In this document: one piece after another, positions 43,975-53,217 of the stretch | How positions within the stretch are numbered: the stretch's first letter is position 1 | Layout of the letters: every line of letters begins with the position of its first letter | Source: Planctomycetota bacterium | Lineage (GTDB): Bacteria; Planctomycetota; PUPC01; DSUN01 | NCBI GenBank assembly: GCA_035384565.1 | Contig: DAOOIT010000001.1 | Coordinates: forward strand, 1 to 64,000 | Length of the DNA stretch: 64,000 nt | Direction: 5' to 3' | Program-made: the position numbers and the translations under genes | The notes under the pieces: generated by a model | What the model saw: the letters and a program-made list of their open reading frames with translations, nothing else | Told to the model about the DNA's origin: nothing | The model's database searches: none

Positions 43975-44606
43975 CCCGGGGTGCTCCCTTGTCCCCATCG
44001 TCCTCGCCATCGGTTTCCCTTGCCCTGCTTCTGGCTCTGGCGGGCTGTGCGCGGGAGAGGGCCTTCGACGCTCTATCGGCCTTCGCCGACGGCGGCGGGT
44101 ACGACAAGAGTTGGAAGGGCAGCGGCTCGCCGGAGGAGATCGTCTTCAAGGGCAGGACGATTCTGCCCAAGGCCGCGAACGGCACGTATTGCTGCGGCTT
44201 CACGTTCGCCGTGGCCATGCGCGTGGCCGCAACCCGCGGGCTGCTGGCCGACAAGTCGGTCGAGCAGGTGCAGCGCTTCCAGCGCGAATGGTTCGGCGCC
44301 ACGCCCGCCAGCCGCGAGAAGCAATGCGTCGTGGCCGCGGAGAACCTCGGCATCGGGCGGGAGGTCGCGCTCGACGACGCCCGCCCCGGCGACTTCATCC
44401 AGTTCTGGCGCGCGAATGGCTCAGGCCATAGCGTCGTACTCCTGCGCGCCATCCGCCGCGAGGGCCGGCTCGTCGGCCTCGAATACCGCAGCTCGCAGGG
44501 CTCGACCAATGGCATCGGCAATCGCATCGAGCACTTCGCCGACGCCGAGCCGAAGGGCGCCCTCTTGCGCGCGCGAAGCTACGTCTGCCGCCTGAACGCG
44601 CGGTAG
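43971..44606 (+). CDS. NlpC/P60- or CHAP-like lipoprotein
   Basis: An approximately 211-residue lipoprotein. The lipobox LALAGC puts the lipidated Cys at about 26. The catalytic-type Cys pair C74-C75 in GTYCCGFTF and H153 in GSGHSVVLL, after ARPGDFIQFW, match the NlpC/P60-CHAP papain-like layout. It would cut peptide or amide bonds, possibly in peptidoglycan. The GTG at 43971 overlaps the previous stop (GTGA). It is anchored in a membrane by its lipid. Confidence 0.72.
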   Translation: MTRGAPLSPSSSPSVSLALLLALAGCARERAFDALSAFADGGGYDKSWKGSGSPEEIVFKGRTILPKAANGTYCCGFTFAVAMRVAATRGLLADKSVEQVQRFQREWFGATPASREKQCVVAAENLGIGREVALDDARPGDFIQFWRANGSGHSVVLLRAIRREGRLVGLEYRSSQGSTNGIGNRIEHFADAEPKGALLRARSYVCRLNAR

Positions 44607-44631
44607 GCGGCTCGCCGCGATTCCGGGTCGT

Positions 44632-44680
44632 TGTGGGCGGGGCCTCCGCGCCCCGCGGGGCAGAGACGCCCCGCCCACAG
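44632..44680. repeat. GTGGGCGGGGC hairpin repeat, copy 2
   Basis: tgtgggcggggcctc (from 44632) pairs with gagacgccccgcccaca (to 44679) around cgcgccccgcggggca. It is related to 21571-21635. It lies just after the lipoprotein stop and may serve as a terminator; the rest of the 196-bp gap holds only the next promoter. Confidence 0.6.
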
Positions 44681-44724
44681 GATCGTCGCCCCCTGCTGCC
44701 GGTGCCGCGCCGGCTGTCTGGCTC

Positions 44725-44752
44725 TTGCAATCCGTCTCGCCCCCGCTATACT
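44725..44752 (+). promoter_or_regulatory. Sigma-70-like promoter
   Basis: TTGCAA (44725-44730), 16-base spacer, TATACT (44747-44752), ending 50 bp before the ATG at 44803. Confidence 0.55.
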
Positions 44753-44802
44753 CAGCAGCAACCGGAGAGGACTGCGCCGCGGAAACAGATGGAAAAGGTA
44801 AG

Positions 44803-47532
44803 ATGGGCTCACGCGGAACGATCTGTGCTGCGCTTCTCGCTCTGGGCGCTGCGGCGCTCGCCGGCCAGTCGGGCCTGCGGGCGGCCGACGTGCCGCAGTT
44901 CCAGCTCCGGGCGCGGGTGACGAGCGTCGGCGGCGAGGAGCCCGCGGGCAGGAAATTCACCTTCCGCTTCGGCGTGCCCGGCAAGGCCGAAACCGCCGCC
45001 GGAAACGCCTGGTGCGAGTGGCTGCGCTTCGAACTCGACCAGGTGGTCGCCACGCTCAAGGGCTATCCCGCCATCTACATGCGCGGCTTCCCCGCCGTCG
45101 TGCGCCTGCACGTGGACAAGGTGGTGGACCCCACCCTGGTCGAGGCAGAACTGAAGCTGGACGAGACGGGCGAGACGACGCCCCTGCGCTGGGAGCTGTT
45201 CGGCGGCTCGGCCGGCTTTCTCCTCTGGCGCGACGAGGCTGGAAAGCCCCACGCCGCCACCATGGCCGACTACAATCAACGCTACTGGAAGGCGCTGGCC
45301 ACCGTGCAGGTGCCCGAGGCCCGCCGGCCCAAGCACTTCCCCATCGTCGAGCGCTTCATCGGCGGCGATGACGACCGCCTGGCCTGGCGGCAGGGCATCG
45401 AGCAGCTCGCGCGCGGCGGCTTCAGCGTCATCATGCTCCCGCCCTCCAAGCCCATCCGCGACCTGCTCCTCAAAGTGGGCCTGCGGCGCACGGCCTGGGC
45501 CGTCTACAACCCGCCCGGCTACGCCTTCGACTACGACCCCAAGGTCACGCCCGCCGCCATCCAGGAGTGGGCCGACAAGGAGGCGAAAGCCTATCTCGAC
45601 GCCGGCTACGCGCGCGAGGACATGGCCATCTTCGCCATGTCGGACGAGCCGGGCTGGTACTACCCCGCGATGTTCCGCCCCCTCGCCGAGAACCCCGCCG
45701 CGCTGGCCCGCTTCCGCGACTATCTGAAGGCCCAGGGCCTCCAGCCGGCCGACGTGGGGGCGAACGAGTGGGCCGCCGTGCTGCCGCTCGGCCGCAGCCT
45801 GGTGCCGCCCGACCTCCGGCCCCCGCCGCCGCGCAAGATAGACCGGCCCGAGCCGCCCGGCGTCGAGGGCGAACCGCTCGACGAGGCGAGACTCGCCGAC
45901 GAGCTGGCCGGGCCGCCGCCCCCCAAAGAGCCGCCGAAGGAGGAGAAGCCGCCCGAGCCCTTCCCGCCCCCCGCGCGCAACACCCTCGCCAATCGCCGGC
46001 TGTTCTACTGGACCATGCGCTTCTATGCCTGGGACTCCGCCCGTCACTTCGCCGTCGCCACGCGGGCGCTGGAGAGGGCCTTCTGGCCGGGCATGCCGAT
46101 CCTCACGAACTGGAACTTCTTCAGCGGACGCTTCTACGTGCCCGGCCCCGCCGCCAACAACGCCGACAAGCAGAGCCCCGACGCGGCCATGGGCGGGCAC
46201 GACTGGCTGGAGTTCGGCCGCCTGCGCGGCGGCACGATGCTGTGGACCGAGGACTGGTTCGGCGACGGCATGGCGCCGCAGTGGTCCTTCTACTGCTCGA
46301 AGCTGCGCTGCGCCGCGGAACTCGGCGGCGTGACCTTCGGCGGCTACGTGATCCCGCGCACCGCGGGCGACCGCACCGACGGCATTCTCCAGAAGATCCT
46401 GTGCGTCGTCGGCTCCGGCGGCAAGGCCGTCAAGTACTTCGTCTTCGGCCCCGAGTACAACTTCCCCGGCAACTGCTACTCGGAGAACGCCCGCGTGCTG
46501 CCCAAGATGGCCGAGGCCCACGCGATGATCGGCGCGGCCGAAGAGCTGTTGTGGCCGGGCAAACGCCCGCGGGCCGAGGCCGCCATCCTCATGCCCCGCA
46601 GCGCGCAGGCGTGGGACGCCGCGGCCATCCGCATCCCCAACCAGATCCACGACGCGACCAACAACCACCTCAACAACGCGACCGTGGACTACCTGGCCGA
46701 GGTCTTCAACCTCTACCTCGCCCTCCAGCATGCGAACCTCCCGGTGGACTTCGTGGATGAGGACGACTTGACGGAGAGGGGCCTGGCACCGTACCGCGTG
46801 CTGTACGTCACCGAGCCGAACATCCCCGAGGAAGGCCAACGCGGCCTCGCGGCCTGGACCCGCGCCGGCGGCACCCTGGTCACGGTGACCGGAGCCGGCG
46901 CCCGCGGCCGCTACGACGAGCCGTGCGCCGTGCTGGCGGAACTCAGCGGCCTCCAGGAGCCCCCGCGCGAGCGCCTGCTCGTGGCCAACCTCGGCAGCCT
47001 CAAGCCCGTCGGCAAGGTGCGCGGGGCGGGGAACGAGGTGGACGCCATCGGCGCGCGCGGCACGCTTCCGAGCGCGCCGAAGGCCGTGGAGGCCACCTTC
47101 GACGACGGCGCGCCGGCCGTCGTGCAGCAACCGGCGGGCAAGGGGCGCGTGGTGCACTTCGCCTGGATGCCCGGCCTCGCCTACGCGAAGTCCGCCAGCG
47201 GCGCCAAGGACCGCCTGCCGGTGGGCTTCTCGGCGGCGATCCGCCGCTGGATCACCTGGCCCACCGAGCTGGCCGGCATCCGGCCGCCCGTCGCGGCCGA
47301 CGTGCCGATGGTCGAGACCCCGCTGCTGCTCTCGGAGAAGGGCGGGGCGGTGACGCTGCTGAACTGGACGGGCGAGCCGCTCGAGCGGCTGAGGCTGACG
47401 GTCCGCCTGCCCTTCGCCGTCCGCACCGTCGAGAGCGTGAAACAGGGCAAGCTGCCCTTCGAGCCGGCGGGCGAGGGCATCTCGCTCTCCCTGCCCCTGG
47501 GCGCGGCCGACATCCTGATGCTGCGGCCGTGA
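44803..47532 (+). CDS. Secreted beta-galactosidase-like (GH42-type layout) protein
   Basis: A 909-residue exported protein. The signal peptide is about 1-26. An N-terminal beta-sandwich (27-165) is followed by a barrel-like part (about 175-590: GGFSVIMLPPS, MAIFAMSDEPGWYYPAMF with DEP as candidate acid, ILTNWNFFSGRFY, GTMLWTEDWF with TED as a second acid), interrupted by a Pro-rich linker (about 345-395). A flavodoxin-like domain (about 640-760, YRVLYVTEPNIPEEGQRGLAAW) matches the GH42 trimerisation module, and a terminal beta-sandwich follows. It likely hydrolyses a glycoside, but catalytic assignment is tentative. The ATG at 44803 has aaaaggtaag upstream. Confidence 0.7.
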   Translation: MGSRGTICAALLALGAAALAGQSGLRAADVPQFQLRARVTSVGGEEPAGRKFTFRFGVPGKAETAAGNAWCEWLRFELDQVVATLKGYPAIYMRGFPAVVRLHVDKVVDPTLVEAELKLDETGETTPLRWELFGGSAGFLLWRDEAGKPHAATMADYNQRYWKALATVQVPEARRPKHFPIVERFIGGDDDRLAWRQGIEQLARGGFSVIMLPPSKPIRDLLLKVGLRRTAWAVYNPPGYAFDYDPKVTPAAIQEWADKEAKAYLDAGYAREDMAIFAMSDEPGWYYPAMFRPLAENPAALARFRDYLKAQGLQPADVGANEWAAVLPLGRSLVPPDLRPPPPRKIDRPEPPGVEGEPLDEARLADELAGPPPPKEPPKEEKPPEPFPPPARNTLANRRLFYWTMRFYAWDSARHFAVATRALERAFWPGMPILTNWNFFSGRFYVPGPAANNADKQSPDAAMGGHDWLEFGRLRGGTMLWTEDWFGDGMAPQWSFYCSKLRCAAELGGVTFGGYVIPRTAGDRTDGILQKILCVVGSGGKAVKYFVFGPEYNFPGNCYSENARVLPKMAEAHAMIGAAEELLWPGKRPRAEAAILMPRSAQAWDAAAIRIPNQIHDATNNHLNNATVDYLAEVFNLYLALQHANLPVDFVDEDDLTERGLAPYRVLYVTEPNIPEEGQRGLAAWTRAGGTLVTVTGAGARGRYDEPCAVLAELSGLQEPPRERLLVANLGSLKPVGKVRGAGNEVDAIGARGTLPSAPKAVEATFDDGAPAVVQQPAGKGRVVHFAWMPGLAYAKSASGAKDRLPVGFSAAIRRWITWPTELAGIRPPVAADVPMVETPLLLSEKGGAVTLLNWTGEPLERLRLTVRLPFAVRTVESVKQGKLPFEPAGEGISLSLPLGAADILMLRP

Positions 47533-47545
47533 GGAGCCGACCGCC

Positions 47546-48346
47546 GTGCAACACGCCGACGCGCTGGTGGCCATCCTGATGCTCGCCTTCGCCGCCGCCG
47601 TGCTCGGGTGCCTGTGGCGCGCCAAACGCGGGCGCGTGCCCTACGTGCGGCAGATCCCCGGCATCGCGTCGCTCGAGGAGGCGGTCGGGCGCGCGACCGA
47701 GCTGGGCCGCCCCGTGGTCTTCGCCCTCGGCCACAGCGGCCTCCAGGCCATCGAGACCCACGCCGCCCTCTCGATCCTCGCCCACGTGGCCCGCCTCGCC
47801 GCACGGCTGAGGACCCCCTTCGTCACCCTCGTGTCGCAGCAGGACGTCTATCCCGTCGCCGAGGAGACCGTGCGGCAGGCCTACACGGCCGAGGGCGTGC
47901 CCGACCAGTTCAAGGCCGAAGAGCAAGTGCGCTTTCTGTCGGACCACACGGTCGTGTATGCGATGGGCGCCGCGCGGATCATCGAGGAATCGCGCGCGGG
48001 CTGCGCGCTCTTCTTCGGCCCCTTCGACTTCACGAGCCTGCTGATGGCCGAGCCGGGCGCGCGCCTGGGCGTGATGCAGATCGCCGGCGACCCCAGCCTG
48101 TTCCAGATTCCGTTCTTCGTGTGCACGTGCGACTACACGGTGATCGGCGAAGAGTACTACGCGGCGGGCGCCTACCTGAGCGCCGACCCGGCCGCCCGCG
48201 CAACCCTGGCGAGCCAGGACCTCATCAAGGCCGTCTTCGCGGTCCTTGTCGTCGTGGGCACGCTGCTCTACCAGTTCCACGCGGCGTGGCCCCCGTGGCT
48301 GCATGAGTTCCTCAAGGCCCTGAAGATCGTGGGGCCGCGCCCATGA
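47546..48346 (+). CDS. Membrane protein 1 of four-gene operon (DUF6754-like)
   Basis: A 266-residue protein. An N-terminal TM helix (about 6-23) precedes a soluble alpha/beta domain (about 35-225: ASLEEAVGRATELGRPVVFALGHSG, RTPFVTLVSQQDVYPVAEE), followed by a second TM helix (about 228-246). The pattern recalls the family I remember as DUF6754, which has no known function; I could not check this. The GTG at 47546 has gaggagccgaccgcc upstream. It starts an operon in which each gene overlaps the next by four bases. Confidence 0.65.
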   Translation: MQHADALVAILMLAFAAAVLGCLWRAKRGRVPYVRQIPGIASLEEAVGRATELGRPVVFALGHSGLQAIETHAALSILAHVARLAARLRTPFVTLVSQQDVYPVAEETVRQAYTAEGVPDQFKAEEQVRFLSDHTVVYAMGAARIIEESRAGCALFFGPFDFTSLLMAEPGARLGVMQIAGDPSLFQIPFFVCTCDYTVIGEEYYAAGAYLSADPAARATLASQDLIKAVFAVLVVVGTLLYQFHAAWPPWLHEFLKALKIVGPRP

Positions 48347-49011
48347 AGAACGCTGTCGTGCGGCTCCTTACGTTCATCGGCGGGTTGTTCTTCCTGGTGG
48401 AGTTCCTGCTGCCCGAGCGCGCGCCGGCCTGGCTGGGCGGCTTCGCGAACCCGCTCACGCCGCACCTGGGCGTGGTGACCACCTTCCTGGTGGTCGTGGG
48501 CACCATGGCCTTCCTGCTCGGCCCCATCAACCTCACGCGCGGCCACCTGAAAGCCGTGTGGCGCCGGCACAAGGGCTGGGCGCAGAGCGCCGTGTTCCTG
48601 CTCTTCCTCGCGCTGGGCCTGCTGGCGACGGCGCTGAGGGACGAAGCGGCCAGGGGCTTCGCCACGAGAGTGTACGACGCGCTCTTCTTCGGTCTGCTCT
48701 TCGCATTCGGCACCACGAGCATGGCCATTCTCTCCTTCTACCTCGTCTCGGCGGCCTACCGGGCCTTCCGCGTGAACAACCTCGACTCGGGCATCATGAT
48801 GGCCTCGGCCGTGATCGTGCTGCTCGGCCAGGTGCCGCTGGGCGACTGGATCACCTACGCGCTGCCCGACACGCTCCAGCTCCGCTCGCTCGCGCAGTGG
48901 ATTACCATGGTGCCCAACGCCGCCGTGCAGCGGGCCGTGCTCATCGGCGCCTGCGGCGGCGCCTTCGCCACCGGCCTGCGCCACTGGCTGGGGATAGGAA
49001 CCAGGCGATGA
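48343..49011 (+). CDS. Membrane protein 2 of four-gene operon
   Basis: A 222-residue polytopic membrane protein with about six predicted TM helices (near 5-22, 43-60, 82-97, 115-136, 150-166, 198-216). Basic loops such as TRGHLKAVWRRHKGW suggest cytoplasmic faces. I recognise no family. The ATG overlaps the previous stop (ATGA). It is probably a structural partner of the proteins on either side. Confidence 0.65.
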   Translation: MKNAVVRLLTFIGGLFFLVEFLLPERAPAWLGGFANPLTPHLGVVTTFLVVVGTMAFLLGPINLTRGHLKAVWRRHKGWAQSAVFLLFLALGLLATALRDEAARGFATRVYDALFFGLLFAFGTTSMAILSFYLVSAAYRAFRVNNLDSGIMMASAVIVLLGQVPLGDWITYALPDTLQLRSLAQWITMVPNAAVQRAVLIGACGGAFATGLRHWLGIGTRR

Positions 49012-49859
49012 TTCGCTGGCTCGCAAAGCTGCACTCCCTCGACCGCCGCTGGCTCTACCTGGCCACGGTGATCGTGCTCGTGGTGCCGTTGCTGTGGACA
49101 GGGCTGCACATGCCCTCGGCCTTCACCTCGCCCGCCACGCGCGGCCTCTACGAGGCCATCGAGGCCTGCCCGCCCGACAAGGTGGTGTGGATCGACTCGA
49201 GCTGGGACCAGGGCTCGCGGGCCGAGAACTACGCCCAACTCGGCTGCGTCGTGCGTCACCTGTGCCGCCGGCGCATCAAGTTCGTCGTCACCTCGGTCGC
49301 CATCACCGTGTTCGCCCCCGAGTTCGCCGACAGGGTCATCCGCCCCATCGCCGAGGAGGCGGGCTACGTCTACGGCCGCGACTGGGTGAACGCCGGCTAT
49401 GTGCAGGCCGGCACCAGCCTGGGCGCGGTGATTGACGGCCTGTGCCGCGACTTCCACAACGTGCGCCCCACCGACGCCGCCGGCACGCCCGCCGCCGACC
49501 TGCCTCTGATGCAGCGCGTGCGCTCGCACAAGGACATCCACCTCGTCTACTGCATCACCTACTCGCCCAACCCCGAGTGGATCAGCTTCGCCAACGGCCA
49601 GTTCAAGCTGCCTGTGGCCTTCGGCTGCATGAGCATCATGTCGCCCTATTACTCGACCTACATAGACAGCGGGCAGCTCTGCGGCATGCTCGTGGGCAAT
49701 CGCGGCGCCGCCGAGTACGAGGCGCTCAACCAGCACCTCGCCGAGGGCACCACCCTCATCACCGCCGGCTCCTTCGGCAACTGCGCCATCATCCTCGCCG
49801 CCCTGCTCGGCAACCTGGGCTTCTGGGCCTCCCGTCGCCAGCGGAGGAAGAGCCCATGA
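49008..49859 (+). CDS. Membrane-anchored protein 3 of four-gene operon
   Basis: A 283-residue protein. A TM helix at about 17-33 and a hydrophobic C-terminal helix (about 255-273) flank a soluble alpha/beta domain (about 45-250: KVVWIDSSWDQGSRAENYAQ, IKFVVTSVAITVFAPEFADR, IHLVYCITYSPNPEWISFAN). The topology (TM, soluble domain, TM) mirrors gene 1 of the operon, so the two may be distant homologues or form a pair. ATGA overlap at the start. Function unknown. Confidence 0.65.
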   Translation: MIRWLAKLHSLDRRWLYLATVIVLVVPLLWTGLHMPSAFTSPATRGLYEAIEACPPDKVVWIDSSWDQGSRAENYAQLGCVVRHLCRRRIKFVVTSVAITVFAPEFADRVIRPIAEEAGYVYGRDWVNAGYVQAGTSLGAVIDGLCRDFHNVRPTDAAGTPAADLPLMQRVRSHKDIHLVYCITYSPNPEWISFANGQFKLPVAFGCMSIMSPYYSTYIDSGQLCGMLVGNRGAAEYEALNQHLAEGTTLITAGSFGNCAIILAALLGNLGFWASRRQRRKSP

Positions 49860-50530
49860 CCGACCCGCTGGCCCTCTGGATCGGAGCCTTTGTCACCCTG
49901 GTGGTCTTCAGCTACCTGGCGAAGGACAACCCGTTCTACCGCCTCGTGCAGCAGGCGGCCCTCGGCGCCTCGGTGGGCATCGGCATCGTGGTGGCCTGGC
50001 AGCAGGTGCTCTACCCGATGTGGCTCACGCCCATCCGCGAAGCGCTGGCCGGCCGCGCGGCGTGGACGGGCGCCCTGTGGCTCCTCGCCCTCGTGCCGGG
50101 GTCGTTGTGGTACTTCCAGCTCTCCAAGCGCTGGTTCTGGGCGAGCCGCCTCGTCAGCGGCCTCTTCCTCGGCGTGGCGGCCGGCCTGGCCTTCAAGGGC
50201 CAGATTCTCCTCATCCTGCCGCAGATCGGCGCGAGCCTGAAGCCGCTGAACCCCTTCGCCGGCCCCGTGGGCTTCTCGATGGCCTCTCTGGCCGCCTGCG
50301 CCAGCAACCTCATCTTCCTCGCCGGCCTGCTCGCCACGCTGCTCTACTTCTTCTTCTCGGTGCGCAGCGATCACCCGCTGCTCCAGCGGCCCATGCGCTT
50401 CGGCCGCCTGATGATCATGGTCTGCCTGGGCGCCATGTTCAGCAACACGGTGATGACCCGCATGGCCTACCTGATCGAGCGTCTCCAGTTCCTGATCGAG
50501 CGGGTAGGGGAGATTGCCGGGCTGTTGTAG
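49856..50530 (+). CDS. Membrane protein 4 of four-gene operon
   Basis: A 224-residue polytopic membrane protein with about six TM helices (for example 5-21, 35-56, 70-86, 98-113, 139-166, 184-199) and a short amphipathic tail. No family is recognised. Its start overlaps the previous stop (ATGA), and it has roughly the helix count of gene 2, giving an alternating order of TM-soluble-TM, polytopic, TM-soluble-TM, polytopic. It ends 6 bp from the convergent CAP-domain gene. Confidence 0.65.
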   Translation: MTDPLALWIGAFVTLVVFSYLAKDNPFYRLVQQAALGASVGIGIVVAWQQVLYPMWLTPIREALAGRAAWTGALWLLALVPGSLWYFQLSKRWFWASRLVSGLFLGVAAGLAFKGQILLILPQIGASLKPLNPFAGPVGFSMASLAACASNLIFLAGLLATLLYFFFSVRSDHPLLQRPMRFGRLMIMVCLGAMFSNTVMTRMAYLIERLQFLIERVGEIAGLL

Positions 50531-50536
50531 GCGGCC

Positions 50537-51778
50537 TCACGGCTTGCGGGCGCGGAGGCGCTCGAGGGCCTTCTTGGCGGCCTCGTGGTTGGGGTCGAGG
50601 GCGACCACGCGCTCCAGCTCATCCTGCGCCTGGGTGAGAAGCTGCACGCTGGCGCACCACTTGGCCAGCTCGAAGAGGGCCTCGGCCCGCTCGCCGGCCT
50701 CGTAGCGGCGCCGCACATAGGTGGCCATTTTGTCGGTGCGTGGGCTCGTGATGCGGCTGCCGCCGACCATGAGGGTCCACGTGCTGCCGGCCCGCCCCAC
50801 GCCCACGCAGGCGCCGCCCGAGATCATGATCTTGTGGTGGCCCTGCGAGTAGTACCAGCCTGTGAAGGCCCCCACGCCGGTGCTCTGGCCGCCGGCGATG
50901 CACTCGCCATTCGAGCCGGTCTGCTCGCGCCCGGCGCGCATCCAGGGGGTCTTGAGGCTTTCCGTGGGCGAGTCGTGCGCGAAGTACTTCTTCGCCACCA
51001 TCTCCTCGCTGTGCTTCTTGCCGGCGATGACGAGCCGGAGATCGATCTCCATCGGGGCCAGGCCGATGAGGAGGCGGTGGACGTTCAGCCGCGCGATGCA
51101 GGCGGCCTCGCCGGGGTCGATCCAGCCGCCGACGAGCTGGTTCGTCTCGATGAGCGACGAGTGGCGCGGGCTGCCCGCGAAGCGGTTGACCACGACGAGC
51201 GCGCATTCCTGGTCCCACAGCTCCTCGCTCCAGCCGTGGCGCAGGCCGGCCTGGACCGCGTAGCCCTCGAGCTCGTGCACGCTGGCGCGGAGGGCCTTGT
51301 ACTTCTCGGCCTCGCCGACCGCGGCCATCGCCTCGTCGAAGGCCTTCTGGATCGGGGCCATCACCTCGTCGAGCTTCTCCTTGCTGAAGGCGTTGCCGTT
51401 GACGAAGTCCCGGGCCTTGGCCTGATGGGGGCCGAGGGCGCCGCGCAGGCCCGCCAGCGGCTTGAGCGAGCCGAGCGAGCCGACGGCGGAGGCCAGGCGC
51501 TGCCAGGCGCGCTCGCGCGCCCGGTCGAGCGCCTCGGCCACGGCCCGCGGCGGCTTCTTGTCGCCCTCGGTGAGGGCCTTCCAGGCCTCGGCGCGCTGCT
51601 CGGGCGTGGCCGTGGCGCTCTCGAGCGCGCGCACGAAAGCCTGCGCGGGCGAGGACGCCTCGCCGCCCGCCGCTGGCGCCACCGACGCAACGCGGAGGGC
51701 GGCGGCCAGCAAGGCCCCGAGCGCCAGGGCGCCCCGGGCGGCAACGCGGCTTCGCACGTGCAGCAAGCGGGGGAACAC
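50537..51778 (-). CDS. Secreted CAP/SCP-domain protein with TPR tail
   Basis: A 413-residue exported protein. Signal sequence VFPRLLHVRSRVAARGALALGALLAAALRVAS is long but hydrophobic at its centre. A helical region (about 40-190) precedes a CAP (SCP/PR-1) domain (about 205-345). The marks LNVHRLLIGLAPMEIDLRLVIAGKKHSEEMVAKKYFAHDSP carry the NxxR start and the H...E/H site residues, and WTLMVGG is the last strand. Two TPR-like helices close the protein (TQAQDELERVVALDPNHEAA). The GTG at 51778 has ggaggactcct upstream. CAP proteins act outside the cell, but the ligand is unknown. Confidence 0.8.
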   Translation of the reverse strand: MFPRLLHVRSRVAARGALALGALLAAALRVASVAPAAGGEASSPAQAFVRALESATATPEQRAEAWKALTEGDKKPPRAVAEALDRARERAWQRLASAVGSLGSLKPLAGLRGALGPHQAKARDFVNGNAFSKEKLDEVMAPIQKAFDEAMAAVGEAEKYKALRASVHELEGYAVQAGLRHGWSEELWDQECALVVVNRFAGSPRHSSLIETNQLVGGWIDPGEAACIARLNVHRLLIGLAPMEIDLRLVIAGKKHSEEMVAKKYFAHDSPTESLKTPWMRAGREQTGSNGECIAGGQSTGVGAFTGWYYSQGHHKIMISGGACVGVGRAGSTWTLMVGGSRITSPRTDKMATYVRRRYEAGERAEALFELAKWCASVQLLTQAQDELERVVALDPNHEAAKKALERLRARKP

Positions 51779-51808
51779 AGGAGTCCTCCAAGAGGCGGCT
51801 TCCTGCAA

Positions 51809-51814
51809 ATTATA
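51809..51814 (-). promoter_or_regulatory. -10 box of the CAP-domain gene
   Basis: A perfect TATAAT on the minus strand, 31 bp upstream of the GTG at 51778. The best -35 candidate (TTCGCC) is weak. Confidence 0.45.
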
Positions 51815-51876
51815 GCGCAACTCCCGGCCTGAGGCGAACGCGATTGGCTGGAACGCCCCGAGGGCAGTTTCCCCTG

Positions 51877-51906
51877 TTGCAAAGCCGGGCGAAGATTTGG
51901 TACAAT
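51877..51906 (+). promoter_or_regulatory. Promoter of the FHA operon
   Basis: TTGCAA (51877-51882), 18-base spacer, TACAAT (51901-51906), ending 39 bp before the first FHA gene's ATG. It is divergent from the CAP-gene promoter in the same 167-bp gap. Confidence 0.6.
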
Positions 51907-51945
51907 GGCGATGGAGTTTGACGCCCCAGGCTCCAGGGATGGACC

Positions 51946-53217
51946 ATGCCACGACCCCGGATCTGTTTCACTGTGGTGAGCGAGGCCCTCGGCGGCCAGC
52001 AATTCGCCTTCGACGGCGAACAGCCGATCCTGATCGGCCGCACCCCCGATAACACGCTGGCCCTCGACCACAAGAGCGTGTCGCGCCGCCACGCGCGCGT
52101 GGAGCCGGAGGGCTCAGGCTACGTGCTGGTGGACCAGGGGAGCCACAACGGCACCCGGGTGGGCGACCGGCTGGTGTCGAAGCACGTGCTCGCCTCGGGC
52201 GACGTGATCGGCCTGGGCGAGCTGCGGTTGCGCGTGACCTTCGAGGGCGGCGACTCGGGCGCGGCGCCTCCGCCGCCCGTCAGCACGCTGCCGGCCGTGG
52301 CCTCGGCCCAGGGGCCCCAGGCGGGCGCGCTCGCGCGGCCGCTCACCGTGGAGGAGCTCTTCGCGCGCGCCGGCCCCACCCAGGCCCTGCCTGTCTCGAA
52401 GCCGCGCCGCAACTACTGGCCCGCCATCTACACGCTGCTGATGGTCACCGTGGTCGTCGTCGGCCTGGCCACCTTCTGGGCCGTGGGCGTGCGGCCCCAG
52501 GGCACGCCGCGCCTGGACGTGCTGGTGCGCGCCGGCGAGGCGCTGCCGGTGGACATGTCGCGCCTCCCGGCCCCCGACCGCCAGGGCTGGACCCGCGGCA
52601 TCCTGCGCGTCGAGGAGATCCGCCGCCCCACCGACGAGCGCGTGGCCGACGCCAAGAAGACCCGCTTCCCCGAATTCGTCTCGGTGCGCGGCAAGACGCT
52701 CGGCACCACCGACATCGCCGTCTACGGCCCCCCCGTCGGCTGGGTGATCCTGCGGGTGCTGGTGCGCGACACCAAGCCCGAGCCCGAGCCCCTCGCCTGG
52801 CTCAACAAGCCCGTGAATGAGCGCCGCGACTACGCCCTCGAAATCCTCCGCCGCGCCAAGACCATCGTCATCAACATCGGCTCGGTCAACGAGCGCACCT
52901 GGCAGGTGGCCAAGGACCTCGACCTGGCGGCCCGCCTCCTCGAGGCCATCCCCGGCGAAACCGCCAACGCCACCTGGGCCTCGCAGACGGCCCGCGAGCT
53001 GCGCCAGGCCCTCGACCGCCGCTACGAGGTCCTCGCCCGCGAGATCAACGTCCTGCGCGAGCAGGGCAAGCTCCGCGAGGCCCTCGCCAAGGCCCTCGAA
53101 CTCAAGAGCCTCTTCCCCGATCCGGAGACCGAGGAGCACCACGTCGTCAACAGCTTCTACGACATCCTGGCCGACGAAGAGGCCAGGGCGGCACGCGAAG
53201 CGCAGGAGAAACGCTAG
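51946..53217 (+). CDS. FHA-domain membrane protein with helical C-terminal domain
   Basis: A 423-residue protein. The FHA domain (about 5-100) has its phosphothreonine-binding residues: GR (31-32), SRRH (46-49) and GSHNGT (65-70). A Pro/Ala-rich linker and one TM helix (about 160-182) lead to an extracytoplasmic beta-rich part (about 185-280) and a helical TPR-like C-terminus (about 285-423). The cytoplasmic FHA should read phosphorylation by Ser/Thr kinases such as the one at 1864-4572. Its stop overlaps the next GTG by one base. Confidence 0.88.
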   Translation: MPRPRICFTVVSEALGGQQFAFDGEQPILIGRTPDNTLALDHKSVSRRHARVEPEGSGYVLVDQGSHNGTRVGDRLVSKHVLASGDVIGLGELRLRVTFEGGDSGAAPPPPVSTLPAVASAQGPQAGALARPLTVEELFARAGPTQALPVSKPRRNYWPAIYTLLMVTVVVVGLATFWAVGVRPQGTPRLDVLVRAGEALPVDMSRLPAPDRQGWTRGILRVEEIRRPTDERVADAKKTRFPEFVSVRGKTLGTTDIAVYGPPVGWVILRVLVRDTKPEPEPLAWLNKPVNERRDYALEILRRAKTIVINIGSVNERTWQVAKDLDLAARLLEAIPGETANATWASQTARELRQALDRRYEVLAREINVLREQGKLREALAKALELKSLFPDPETEEHHVVNSFYDILADEEARAAREAQEKR

